Source: Acanthaster planci
Lineage: Eukaryota; Echinodermata; Asteroidea; Valvatida; Acanthasteridae
NCBI RefSeq assembly: GCF_001949145.1
Contig: NW_019091366.1
Location: 571,905-635,904, forward strand
DNA: 64,000 bases
Direction: 5' to 3'
Shown here: in pieces, positions 1 through 13,200 of the stretch
Numbering within the stretch: the first letter of the stretch is position 1
How the letters are laid out: each line of letters begins with the position of its first letter
Made by a program: the position numbers and the translations under genes
Notes under the pieces: model-generated
The model's database searches: none
Told to the model about the DNA's origin: nothing
Seen by the model: the letters and a program-made list of their open reading frames with translations, nothing else

Positions 1-87
1 TGCCTAAGATTCTGATGAGGATCCCTCATGCAATCCTGGAAACTGTTCCTCCTCGGTGATGGAGGCGTGGACTGGCATCTATCTGAG

Positions 88-249
88 TTACTTCCTCTCC
101 TTGACATTCCCATGAATCATCTCTGTGAAGTCCCATAGGATCTTGTCCTCCTCCTTCCTTCTCTCCAGGTTGAAGGCGAGGGCGCTCTTCTCATCAGCAT
201 CATGGTCTGCTTCTCCTGGGGCATACCCACAGCTTTCATATGAGGAGGT
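88..249 (-). pseudogene. NKAP: NKAP-like pseudogene, terminal exon
   Basis: Read on the minus strand, a good acceptor (pyrimidine tract then CAG at 252-250) opens an exon ending in TAA at 90-88. The second half reads DADEKSALAFNLERRKEED, then KILWDFTEMI, which I recognise as the conserved C-terminus of NKAP (a nuclear repressor and spliceosome-associated protein); the family form is ADEKRALASFN..ERRKRENKILASFREMV. The first half matches NKAP only in another frame (MKAVGMPQEKQ, against MEAVRLRKENQ in the family), so a frameshift lies in the middle of the exon. With the stop-containing exon at 1943-2087 it looks like an intron-bearing, non-processed pseudogene. A sequencing or assembly indel could mimic this. 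Confidence 0.62.
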
Positions 250-1942
250 CTGGGGAAGAAATTAATCACAAAAGGAACTAAGTTGCAGCAGAAATTGAGA
301 CATTTCTTCAAAAATTATAGGATCCTTGTACGCCCATTGTTTTTTTACACCTTTTATTTTGTAAAATAAACTGTTAGTGTCTATTGCTTTTTATCCATTT
401 TCATGTCAGAAAATGGACAAAAGGATTCCTTTGACACTGCTGACCCATTACTTCTGAAAGCATTTCTGATTTATACGCTTTGTTAAAAATATTTTTCCAG
501 ACATCCCTTGAGGGTTTAGTGAAACAAAAAGTGCAATTTTTAAACACTTAAAATTGTCTTTCCCTTTTCCCTACAAGTGAGGGTGCTGTTTTACAGTAAT
601 ACTGTAACGTCAATCAGGGAAGACCACAAACCTACAATATCTATGGACCAAAAGCTCCTACACTAGTACAGAAATCAATGATTGATCCCGACTGTGTGGG
701 CAGAAATATTTCAACAGTGTGCGCAACTCTGTTTAGTTGGATACAAATCAGAAATTTTGGATGGTGACTGATAATACTGTTAAGTGTTTACAACATGGTC
801 CCTTTTGTGTTTTGGTTTAATATTTGTCAAAATTAAGGTAGATCCTTCTTTAAATAAGAGCTCTGAACACTTAAATTTTTGTCCGTAGTCATTGCTCACC
901 TTCAAAAACCTGATCAAATTCCCATAATGTATGTGATTTTAATTTTTAGACTTTAGTTTTGAAATGTTTTGGAAACACAGTTCTCAGTGCTCTATCAGAT
1001 AAAACTTGAGAAAACATTTTAAATTTACTTTCAAAATATTCACTAAACAATAGGGGTGTCAGGAATTTATCTGAATTTCACATAACGTGCACCTTGGCTT
1101 CTACTAATGGCTTGTAATAATGGGCAATATTATGAGGAAGAAAAGTTGAACTGTGCCGGGTTAGAACTTTAATGAAAACACCAACAGGGCCAAATAATGG
1201 ACAATTGCCACAGTTGCCCCCAATCCATCTTTTTTGATGTAGAGCAGTGCTGCACAGCAAATCATGAAATCCCAGGGGACAAGGCAGCCATTTACTCGTA
1301 GTTATTAAAAATGGAGACTTTCCTTTAATTATGCCCCTGCTGTTGTCGGTCTAAAGGTATTTTATGTCTGTGATTAGACACTTCATTTCATGAGTTTTAC
1401 TATTAAAACTGTGAAACCCAAATTACTCCTTGAACATGTTGAACACGTCTCATGAAATATGGACCATTGATCAATGATAATTTGTCATGAAACAGAAATG
1501 ACCCATGAAGGAAAAGGAACTTTAGGCCAGGAAAATGTGAAGAATTCCAGTATAGTGGGTGCATTCAACTAGCTTGCCCTGGTTACAAGGGTTTAACCTC
1601 ATCCCTATCGTCTTGCTTGGTTGACACAATGCACACAACCATCCCTAGGTCAGGGTTGCCCTAACAGCTAGCCACAAGCACCCAAGGGTTTTTCGGGGAT
1701 GGGGACAAACTTGATTCTGGGGGCCCAATTTTTTTTTTATTTTTAAAGTTGTTTGAGGGGTTAGGCTACATTTCCACTTTTCAAAAGAAGGGAAATTAAA
1801 TAGGCCAAAAAGATCCTTTCATTTTTTTCAAAAGAAAACAATTTTTGCTCCTTTTTAGGACATGAGCCCAATTGGCCCCTCCCCCTTTCCCGGATTCATC
1901 CTTGCAGAAAGCCAGCAATGATATGAAACAGAGGACTCTTAC

Positions 1943-2087
1943 CTGTCCTACTTATGATGTAACCTGCCTCTTCACTTTGGAGATATCATCGGTCAGTCCA
2001 CTTGCACCATGACGCTAGCTACCCTCAACGTTCATGTAGGCAGCAGCCATGGCAGTACATTCACCTGGCAATGAGGCCTTCCCAAAT
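1943..2087 (-). pseudogene. NKAP: NKAP-like pseudogene, upstream exon
   Basis: On the minus strand this stretch is bounded by a TTTAG acceptor and an ACAG|GTAAG donor. One frame reads FGKASLPGECTAMAAAYMN, matching the NKAP core (YGHALLPGEGAAMAEYV). An in-frame TAG follows where NKAP has its KRIPRRGEIGLT segment; GLTDDIS is still readable after it, and the last part (SEEAGYIIS, like FECSGYVMSG) is in a different frame. At least one stop and one shift therefore separate it from a working gene, although both splice sites survive. I found no further NKAP exons upstream. The intron to the terminal exon is about 1.7 kb. Confidence 0.6.
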
Positions 2088-3124
2088 CTAAACACAGGGA
2101 AAAATGACAAAAAACCTAAGGTTTTTCAGTCACACTGCAATAATATTTCTTTCCTCAAATGAGCAAAACATCCATGTTTCAACCCATCACCACATAGGCT
2201 CTTACTGTGGGTCGCTGTTAAATCCGGGACCAAGTTGACAGTGCAATGGAGTTGACTTGAAGCAAGTTGATTCCAGACCAAGTTAGCGACTTCACACTGA
2301 CATGACTGATGAGTATACGCCTACAGTGTATGCACATTGCCATGTTTTGCCGGACCATATCCAAATCTTTTAAAAAGGCAATTCGTAGAGTCCAAGTTGC
2401 TCAGACTATTATTGACTGATCTACATCATCCTGATGCAGTCGCGTCAATCATCATTTCAAAAATTCAAATATGCACAGCATGCCAAAGTCAAGTTGAGCT
2501 TGTTGGGCTTACATATGGGATGGCCTTGTATATATTATTATCATGGGATGGCCTAGTAGTACAGGGAGCACATCAGACCCAACGACTTGAGGGATAAACA
2601 AGATGTGTGCAAAATCTTAGCAGGGTGAAGTTACTCATGTCATTTTCATAGAAATGGGCCATGCACATGTACTGTAGCCAGTGAGTGTAGGCACCTGTGG
2701 TGTCGATCCTAGTCCTGTAACGGAACTGTTTGCCAGTCACGCCAGTGTAATGTTTTGTCTGTAATGTGCATTGTGGGTAAAGCCTCCTTACCCGGGAGTT
2801 GGCAAGATGGCTTCCAAGGGTTCATTACGTAAATAAACCAGTCGTTTTATGTCTGTATTTCTGTTAATAACTCACAACGTGTAAAGTGTGGAATAAAAGC
2901 AAAATCCATTGTACTTACTCCATCAATGTCATCACGCAGGTGTGCCGGCGGTTCCTCAAAGACTAATTTCTTGATGATACACGAAGTCGCGAAAATGTGC
3001 TCAGTAGGCATATCTATAAACATGTACTACACACGTGCATCGTGTGCCACGCCACCGCACACCACGTGTTGTTTGCAGCGTATCCATACGAATCTGGTGT
3101 TCGATGCGTCAGAGTTTTGCGTGG

Positions 3125-3132
3125 TGACGTCA
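3125..3132. promoter_or_regulatory. Palindromic CRE-type site
   Basis: A perfect TGACGTCA octamer, the consensus for CREB/ATF dimers, lies in a locally CpG-rich stretch (about 3040-3180). No gene start is recognisable nearby, so its role is unknown; an octamer can occur by chance. Confidence 0.25.
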
Positions 3133-5756
3133 CGCACGGACCTTTCGCTAAATTTAGCGTGGACCCCGTCGTGTTCGTTATAGCGGCGTTCCACTCTATG
3201 CCATTTTTTGGAATAGCAGAAGTACTTGGAATCTAGGTGTACTTCTATTCGTTCAACATCGTCTATTATTTACTATTCTCGTCAACTAGTGGTCATTTTT
3301 TTTGCCTTTGTAGATCATATTCTATTCTCTTTTTTTTGGGGGGGGGTGTATTCACAACGAATATCACTTGTCTCGTTAGCAACCGTATCGTCCGGACAAT
3401 TTATTAAGTGACCTTACACCACAAAGCAGGGAAGTGAACACCGCCAAAGCCTGCCCAAAAAAGGGTGGAATGGTGGGCCCTCTGGCCTGGCACCGCAATG
3501 TCTCCGGACCCACAATGGACCCAACCCCGCTCAGGGCGGGCTCCCTGTAAGCTCCTGCAGTCCCACCGGTACTTTTCAATTTTGTCCACGGGTCTCTTGG
3601 GGGTGAATCACGGATGGCTCTCCCGATAGAATCAGGCATCGTCTGTTCCCCCCCCCCCCATTTTTTTTTCAGAAAGACAACTTGTTGACACTGTTTACCC
3701 AACGATTAACTGCGGCTCTCTAATTTCGTGGACCAAAAGACCTTAACCTAATTGGCCGATTCAATGAGCTTCCCCAAACATGGGACGCTTCTTGTTTCAA
3801 CAATTGGCCTAATGCGCTGGAATTGTTGGGAGGAGGGGGGATGACAACCGGCAGGGGTAAGGAATTGATAAATTCAGTGGAGCATGCTGCTATGCCGGTC
3901 CCTTTTTAATCTCCTTGCACGCGAGGTTTTACTGCATCTTTAACACATTTTTTGTAGCCATTCTCTGCGCGAACGGATATCTTCATCATCCATTGGCTGC
4001 CTCTACACTGAGCAAGAATGGTCTTCTCAGACATCAATGACGTCATCTATCCATTCCTAATGCGGCCTACAGTTAATCCACGGTTACACAAACCTGCTTC
4101 CTTTGGCTATAGCAGAAAATTTGCAAAGAGGTTGTCATGCACAACATAAATTCAAGGTTTATTGTGTTACACCTTGCCGATATGGACACCGAGTGACATT
4201 GGAACATAACAGATAGCGTGACAAGTCAGGTTATTACTCGCCGATGGGGACCACACTACCTTCAGGCCGACGGGGCCGTGCGCGTGAAAAGAACTCCCAC
4301 ACACAAAGGGCCAAAGTCATGCAGACACGTCCATTGATGGGAAGGAGAGACAAACGGAGGCCTGGTTTGGCGTGTAAATAACATCCGAATCGGACGGTCC
4401 ATACCCGCGTGAGGGGGGGGGAGGAGTAATTTCAGGGTGCCAGAGTTCCCGGCCTTTTACAAGGCTTCCCTGGGTCCGGAGTACGGCAGTCTTTAGGTTA
4501 AGACCTACATCCCCATTAACTCGTTAAATGAGTACAGACCACCCATGCGTGTTTTTTTTCTCAAGTCACAACAGATTGGGACTTCGTTGTACGAAGTGTT
4601 AGATTGTTTCAGAAATGATACAGGTCTCATGTAAAAGGTTGTTACTTGTTTGCAAACGCACAGTGCAACTTCTTCAAGCTAGGAGTATAACAGTATATCA
4701 GACTGTGCGAAATCACCAGGATATGTACATGCATGGCAGGATTATTTTATATGATAATGCAAAGTCATGAGGGTTTAACAACAGCTTAAGTTTTCAGTGT
4801 CATAAGTTTGGCCAGAAGAAATTCACTTAATTCTGTTTCGGTATCATCCTCTATATGTCAGGCCTAATACCAAAGGATTAGCTTTCCTCACCCAAACAAC
4901 CGAGCCGAGTAAGCAGATGAAGAGTGTATCAACCGTAACTGGTGCAGGAAAGAATGTTACGCCATAATTGCACCAATTCAGTGATGTGAATAGTAATCAA
5001 CTTTGGCTCGGAAGTGCCGAATTCATTCGCCTGCGTGGAACCATAGAGAATCACCCAGGGTGAATCAGCTTGATTAGCGTTTTTGTCAAACCGACGGGTG
5101 AGATACAAAGTTTCCTGCCGTCCCATGTACAGGATGTAAGCTCTGTCCAGCGACCGATGACCGAAGAATCGCCCCTGTGCGCGCGCACTTGGGTGGCTCA
5201 TTCACTCGGGGTCTGCGCCAGCCGAACGCGACAGCGTCTTCTCGTGATCATCCACCGTTAATGAGTGGTTTTTTATCGCCCCAGCGGAGTTTGTTTACTG
5301 GTCAAAGGAACAATCGTAACGAAAGTTTACTTTTCACTGGATGTTAATTGAAGGTTTGGGAAATGCAGCATTATGATTAGTGTCCACATCAGAGGTTTCG
5401 CACGCATTGTAGGCCTCGCGCATAATTTCCGAGTGATGCGAGCACGGTCAGTTGCTCTTACAAACATTAATCGAAGTATTTTTTCCTGCTTTCCAGGGCC
5501 CTTTTGCATATTTTGTACGTGTACATGTACATGTTTATGTATTTACACTTCTCAGATGACGTGTTTACCAAATTATTATTGGCCACGGCGAAGAGTATTA
5601 TGAGAATACTCAAGCCACTAGTTCTGACCCAAGAGGGCGCCACAGTCTATTTTGTATTTCAGACTCTTATATATTCCGCTCTCCCAAAATTATAGTGATC
5701 ATTTTATAAAGAAATTTCATCGATAAAATGGTACAGTGGGGGTCGTAAATATTTGT

Positions 5757-5832
5757 AATTGGGCATAGTTGCGAGTTAGAGACAGAATTCACTAAATTGG
5801 GCATAGTTGCGAGTTAGAGACAGAATTCACTG
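5757..5832. repeat. 38-bp tandem duplication, two copies
   Basis: Two head-to-tail copies of a 38-bp unit beginning AATTGGGCATAGTTGCGAG lie at 5757-5794 and 5795-5832 and differ only at the last base. Near identity implies a recent duplication. No coding or regulatory role is visible. Confidence 0.9.
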
Positions 5833-8800
5833 AAATGTAGAACTCGAGGTGTAAACCGTGTATTGAAGTGCAGATGTAGGCAAAGTATGGAACTTAATAA
5901 GGAACAGGATAGGTACACAAAAGGGTTGAACAGCGAATGATATGCAGTGCCTCCTGTGTTCTTTACGCTTACAAATTCTGAGCCTTTTCGTTGCTCTGAA
6001 TTAGCCTTTCTGAGAGGGCTTGCGAATAATAAGTCTCTTAATCCGAAAATTGACTCTTAAGTTGCCACAATGACGTGCATCACCGTCGATAATTTGCTTA
6101 ATATGGCATCGATTTGGAGATTGGCAGGGAGCATTCAACTCGTGCCATCCGTGTTAGAAAAAATCTGCGAGCCAAATTTTAAGGTTGTGTAATTGCACCG
6201 CATAATTCACTCGTAGCACTGCGCCAGTCAGTCTGTGTCAAGTCTCAGAAAATAATAACTTAACTAAGGAGCGTCTTCAATGGATGTTAGCAAATGCACG
6301 CTTCAGGATAAGTGCCTCATAAACTACTTTATGTATCATCTATACTGTCACCTAACGTCAACCATCATCAATTAGAGTGTTTTCAGTCATCATGCCTTTT
6401 CTCACAGATGCAAAATGTACGCAAATATTCTGAGTGTGACAGGCTTATCAAGGTTTTCAAGAACGAACGTGCCATTAATTTAAGCGAGATTTGCAACGAA
6501 ACACCACCTGTTTGTTTTTGTTTTTTTCTTTCTTTCCATTTTGAAGTAGTAAATCGTGGATGTAAATAATGACACCCTCAGAGCCGAGTTCCTTTGTTTC
6601 ATTTATCCAATTTCTATGCATCCACAGAATGTTACGCTTTATAGAGCCAGAAATGTATATATCTGTCCTAAACGTTTCTTGATATTTTAAGCACCCAGCA
6701 GACAAAACTTCGAACACACGCATTTTGTTAACTTTGTGTAAAGAAACTGAAGCGGACAGTTATTGCTGTGGTGATCATTGTAACTAACTTTTGACAAGAA
6801 TATTTTGCTCTACAAACGATCTTACTTGTAATGAGCGTTTGGAAGTGGAGGCCAAGTGTTTGTTTATTCTTCCTCTCAAAAGGTCAAAGGTTAATCCCTC
6901 TTGTGGCAAATCGATATTGATTCCGCCTTCGTTCTTGTATTTCCACTGGGGGCAGTCCACCGATTCTTTCCGTGATCTCTAGTGACAATCGCAGTACAGA
7001 CGGCCTTTCAGTGCTTTGAACCCTCAAGAAATTCCAGGGGCGCATCAAAGCTTACTGATTTCATGTTGTGACTTTATGTGGCTGGAAGAAATAGACTGCA
7101 TCTTTGGGAATACCAAGTTAAAAATATGAGTTAAAAAGTTGAGTTTTTAATGGGGCTGTGTTGAAATTTGGGGTGGGTTTGCTTGAAGTCCTTGCGGGAA
7201 TGGAAAATACCATCGAGCAAGGCACACGATGTGCCGAAGATGGCCACTGACCTTTTGTCATTGTCGCTGGGTGTAAAAGACTCACCCAAGCAGGTATAAT
7301 AAGGCGCCATACCTCAGCCCACCGGGATGGAGACACACAGGAGATGGGCACCGTTTACTGTGTTTCTTTTTTAACGAAGGTGGTGGCGAGATGGACAGAA
7401 AGGCAATCATAGATTTGATTGAGAGAGTAACGGACCAGGCGTGGAACGACTGACAACATATCAACAATAATAGTACACACGTGTGGACAGACAACTGTAC
7501 ATATATCTGACGAAAATCGATCAATGGCACGAGAGTTAGCTGAAAATTCGATAAGATGAAACGCAATTTTTGAGTTAATTTAGTGCCCCCCCCCCCAACG
7601 AATGCTTCACTTGGCGGATGTCCCGATGAGCGTGTAGATCGTATAACTCAAGCACGCCATTGTGGCGGAGTTCGACTCAACGCGACTGTATAATCGTGCC
7701 ACCCTGTGACAGAGAAGAACTCCTGACTTGCAAATTCAGCATTTTTATCTCGTTGTTCGCCTTTTTATCGAAGCAAACAGAATAAACTCGAGTCGTTACC
7801 GGTCACGAAGCCATTTAATAACGTGTACCTGGTTTGAAATTGTCATCTGTACACATTGCTTACATACCAGCATCGTTGGGCGCGGTTTGGGCCATTTCGA
7901 CGTTCGTAGCGTGTTTAAAATACTTGAGTCGATAAAACTGTTTTAAATTGGAACCTTTCTCGGCTAACTGAACAGATGTTGCCTCCTCATGCATAATGTG
8001 TATTCAGAAATGTATAAAAATAAATTTAAAAAGAACATTTTAAAAGGGGGTGGGGAGAACACTGTTAAACGAAAACTATCGACTTTTCAATTTCGCTCAG
8101 TAAACATTCTTATGTAAATGATCCATTTCGTGAATTCTTTCTCATTACTTGGTGGCTCTGGGAGTGTCACGTGACACTAGCACGGTTAAAGCAAACGTAG
8201 ACTTCAGGCTTTTTTCCCAAGATGGAAAATACTTGACTTTCTACGCAAGATCTTAGTAAGATTCCCGAGTATCACACTAAATAAAAGCTCTGCCGGTTTG
8301 TTTGATTCTACAAATCTCAAGACAAGTATCATCCTTATTTGTGACTCAGAATATCATCTCTTATGCGTCATCGAAGTGCGAATGCCAAATTGTGATGCAG
8401 GGGAAACAAACCGTACACACTGAAAACTTTACCAGCTCGTAAAGATTAAAAAGGCTTATATAGCCGCCATTTAAACTTTGTTCCCACTCAACGTTCACCG
8501 AGAACCGAGCAGCAACTTCTTGTTATTCGCTGATGGAACTTACAGACCAGGTGTTTCGTTAGAACGGGCTGTTTGCTACGGGAGCCGAAAGCAGCGCCAG
8601 TTCGCGTGTATTTTTTAGGGTCAGTACAACCCGTCTGTCTAGCAATTAGAACCGATTAGGCTAATCGCCAGCCCAATCCGCTTACCGACTCGCTGGATCC
8701 TTCGGACATACGGTCAAATCCTTCGTGATCCTTGGCAAGTCTGTGTTAAAATCGTTTAGCTAAATGCGAGGGGTTGCTTGCTCACTTAGATGCTTAGTGG

Positions 8801-9986
8801 TAATTTTCCTCCATGTCGAACTGGTCTTTCTGCGGTTTCAAAGCTTAAGTGTTAGCACTTTAGTGTTGATGGCCATTTTGAAGTTGGTGCTAATAGGCGT
8901 GAACGTGTCCTTAAGGGACACAAACATCGCGGGGTTGTGTCTTGGATCGACAGGCAAATTAAGCTAGAACACCTGCTTAACTTGCATTGACCCACAGTGA
9001 TCACTAGTCACATTTTCAGTTACTCATCACAATACATGTATCCAAATTTGTGCCTTATTTTGCAAAATCTCTTCCGTGGTAGTGATTTAAATGTGAAGAA
9101 GGTTTCGGCCTCTTCGTTATACTCTGTCTAATCCGCTCGTCTACCCACTGTGTTATTGTTCTAACTTAATGGATACGTCAAAAGTATCAAGAGAAATGTT
9201 TGAGGTTTCGATGCATGAAGACAGTTTCCATTGCTTCGTGTTTGCTTTAACCAGTGTTGTTCAAACATTAAACTTGGTGCTGTGGAAAAAGTATGACGGC
9301 CCAGCAAAGCCGTCCCACATGCCTCTGACCAAGAAGACGGATACATGCCTATCATTCGCGTATCACAGTAGCCGAATGTGGCCCGCTTCCCCATCCAACC
9401 GACCTAGGCCTACATTGATTTTCCGAACCCGTACTTTATTGTCCTGTTATCTGTTCTGTGCTTTCAAGCCGCCGCTTTTTCTGACCACAGGCATTCCTGG
9501 TATGGCCTCTGAATAAAATGCACGAGTTGCTGTTGTTGTTTGGATGTGGAAGGAATGATGTTGTTATTATGACCGGATAAGCCTGTATTTTCAGAGAGAA
9601 ATGAGTGGGTCACATCTCTCTTACTGACGCCAAAATCCAAAAGATTTTTTTCTTCACTCTAAGAGACAAACAAAGACCAACAAAAAAAGACTATGTTGGT
9701 TACCTGAAATTTCTCTTCATGTAATGCTGTGGTTAAATATTTACACAGGCCACCTCTATTTGACTTGCCAATTACATCTAATCGAGTAAGGTAGTGAAAC
9801 GAGAGTTAAACACTGTACCGTATTGGTCTATGAGCTAAAAATACATGTGCAAAAATAGCTTGAGTATGTCCCTCCGATGTCTAATAGGACAAGCCCCTCG
9901 ACACATATGTATAGGAATTTGCTGGATCTAATTTTAAATAACGAACGGCAGCGTAAGAAAAGCATCTCTAATCTTCTTTTGTTGCA

Positions 9987-10290
9987 GGGCACGTCGATGA
10001 TTTAGCTTGTGTAGCTAGAGATCGATCTCCCTCTATCTCTCTCTTTTTCGCTTATAATCTCCAACACGAGACATCTGTGCGCACAACTGGCAGAGTCTCT
10101 CGGTCCAGAGAACGCATTTTTCCCGTACTCTCTGGCGTCCACTGCAGAGCAGAGTTGCGGCGGTATCGACCGCGCACTTGTCGGCGAGCAGTTGTCAGGA
10201 TAGCGGAACTTTCGCAGAGAATTTTTGCCATTGTGCCGGTGCTCGTTCTGGTCATTTTGTTCCTCGAGGACGATCGGTTTATTCGCAAAC
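9987..10290 (+). other. Possible orphan exon with a hydrophobic segment
   Basis: A pyrimidine-rich TTGTTGCAG at about 9979-9987 could be an acceptor, and CATTTTG|GTAAGT at about 10290 is a strong donor match. The frame from about 10077 to the donor is open and ends with a hydrophobic run, IFAIVPVLVLVILFL, followed by charged residues, resembling a signal anchor. There is no in-frame ATG before it, and no following exon was recognised. It could equally be an untranslated leader exon of MMP21, 4 kb downstream on the same strand, or chance. Confidence 0.2.
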
Positions 10291-13200
10291 ATTTTGGTAA
10301 GTTTGCTTTATGTGGGCTCTTACCGTCCAATTAGTTCACTTATTACTTAACAGAACCATTGTCTTGGGCCGTCTCACGGGGACCAGGACCTTTCGATGTG
10401 AAGAAAACTGAACACAGTTCAGGAAATTGAAAGATTAGTGCAGTTTACCGAGTCGTTTCATTTGATTAATGATTTCAATTTTGTTGACTTTTTGTTAAGC
10501 ACATCCTTTAATTCTAATGAAGCCGAAATCATCGATGTTTATGTTTCTAATCCATTTAACTCTGTAGTTACACCAGGCGAAAGGTTTTTTTTACACTTTG
10601 TATGCCTGTGGTCTGCTTCCGACTTTTACGTTCAAACCGAACCCGTTTGTTTTGTCCGGGCAATCTCCCGTCGGTTGAGTGGTTTCTGTGTCCGCTGCGT
10701 ATGCCGACAAGGCCCCTGCGATTTTCCGGCAAGCTTGAGACAGACTGAGCCGGTGAAAACCACCAAGACACCGCGGCATTGTTGGCCCAACAAAAGTACC
10801 AGCATGTTGTTTGGCCGCGAAACTTTGTAACCAAAACGGGGGCCTCTGCCCCGGTACTGGTCCCCTTAATTGCTTCAGAATGTGATAAAGCCCAATAATC
10901 GGCAATCAGGCGCAATGTGCAAGAAATGTCCTTGCCTTCGCGTCCCGTAACTAGGGTAGCCTCCGGATCAATATTTCTCATTCGCAGACGACCTAGAATG
11001 ACGTTGCAATTCTTCAAAATTGACATTATTTTAGGGGGAACCATTGATGCGTCGCCGTTTTTGAGAGTAGAACCATCAGATTCAAAGTTACCATTATGCC
11101 ACATTCAGTGGCATTTATGCGTTTTCTTCCCCTTAATCCCGAGAGGTAGTGTGTGTGTTTTAGATGATTGGAAGCCCAATGAGTCGATATTTCGCCGGCC
11201 CTTCAAAGCCCTGCACACTGGCGTCTTGGCGGCTTGGCTTTGAATTATTAATGGAGGACGAAGCAGGCAACTGGACTCTTGTCACGCGAACCTGCCAAGG
11301 GAAAAGGCTACAGGGTGGGGCACTTTGGTGAGAAAAAGAGTAAATTGGAAGTTGGTATGCAAGTGATCCTCACCAATGTGACAAAGTTGTTGGCTTGCAG
11401 ACGCTGCAGAGGTTAACCGGTCGTGCTCCCATTTTATTCGACTTTTAAGGAAGGTGATCTTATTCAGGGCAACTAATTTTTTTTTACGAGAGCGGATATT
11501 ATAGTAAAAGATTTTGTCACAGTTCAATAATTGAAGTTTTTTGGTGGTGATCAAGTGAGGTTGAAATATGGTCAATATCAGACGCGCCCTCTAAGAAAAT
11601 TGGTGATTTTGCAAAGATGGCATCAAACACGTCACTCAAAGGAATGTCAAGGGTCATCTTGAGTGGATCTGTTCCGGTTTTTTTTTTCTTCTTTTACGAC
11701 ACGTGCTGGCGTGGACTCACCAACCCCACCTGGACTTCAGTTGGACTCGGTCTCACCCAAATAACACCCCCTCGCATATTTGCAGTTGCCCCCAAAATAT
11801 GTACCATTCCTGCTCTAAGTCGAGCAAACAACGGGACGGGGGCTTGTTATATGGTCCGGGTAATGTTTGGCTACCTTTGTGGATGACTTGTTGGCAAACT
11901 GCTGTTTGGGCTTGTGACGATATCGGTGGCTAAGTGCTTGCACAGCGGCTTAGCGTGCTTGGCGCTGTCACAGTCACACACTGGCTTGTGTAGCTATGGA
12001 AAGTGACGAAGGGGAGATTACCTTTTGGAGACGTCTCGTGTGGGTGAATTAGAAAAAGCGCTTATTATAATGATACGTCTGCAATTTAAAATTTTGGTAG
12101 ACGGGTCCAAGAGCTTATATCGGTCCTTTTTACGACATGTTGCATGTGTGTAAATATTTTTACAACGCAACCATCGCTACCGATGCATTTCGCAGGGTTT
12201 TTTTCTCCACCAGTGACTAATATGTCGACAATGTATGTTTTAATTGGTGAAGGACGTTTGGGGTCGTTTCATTTTCCCTCCCCAAATCATGGCGTTGCTT
12301 AGGAAATAAAAAAACGAATGCTTTGATTTGGTTAATCTGCTTGAACATAGTTTCGTCATGACCTAGTGGACATTCCGAAAGTGCCATTGCGCTCCGTTCC
12401 AAACATTTCAGTGGCTTCTCTGCACGTGTTCATGCGTTGCGTAAGCGCAGTTAAAACCTGAATCTCTCTCGGGAGAAAAAGATCGTGTCGGTATTTTTGC
12501 TTTTGTCTTTAAACTTGTTACAAATTACACGAAGGTGTACATGAGGGAAATACCGACAAAAAGCTACTGCATTCTCTACACATTTTGATGGTCTGTGTCC
12601 AAATTTACAGCATACTTTACGATTTGGTATTATTTTCATTCATAATCACTGCTTTACAAATATCTGTTTGCACTTTGGTAACAACCGGCTTTTTGTCGTG
12701 AGTTTGGTGAGATTGTTCATAATTAAAGGTAAGATCCATCACTCGGGTTGGGGTGCACAGCTTGCTTCCTTCACGGAGAACTGATCCCTGCATTATACCC
12801 AAGATGACTTAACCACGTCCAGCTCGAGACCCACCCTGAACACCGGCCCGCGGTGTCTTCGTGATTGACAAGCCCCATCAAGCTGCCATCTCGAGCCCAT
12901 TTTAAAAGAGAGATCTGACATACAAACTCTACCCTATTTCCGCCGGTTTAAAGAACACATTTCTTCCTCTTGAGAGTAGCATAGAGAAAGGACTGTGAGT
13001 GGTATCTAGTACAGGCCAGGGATGTCACGCTTTATATCTTCGTTCTCGTCATGGCTCATCAATTTGGCCGCTAATTAGCCAAGTGTTTATTTATTTTTGT
13101 TTGTGTTGGCACTCACGCGATGATTCCTATGTCTGTTTTCTCCCCCCCCCCCTCTCCCGGCCCTGTTTGTTTCCCCCTGCGGCGTTTTAATTTGCCGATC

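Noticed and set aside
2803-2835. AAGATGGC start-like word suggesting a gene start
   Set aside because: The frame MASKGSLRK ends at once in a stop with no convincing donor.
3376-3702. Overlapping minus-strand frames of 108 and 61 codons
   Set aside because: GC-rich spacer with a poly-C run; no homology recognised and no splice signals supporting an exon.
4929-5261. 90-codon minus-strand and 63-codon plus-strand frames
   Set aside because: They overlap on opposite strands, match no family I know and lack splice or start context; likely chance.
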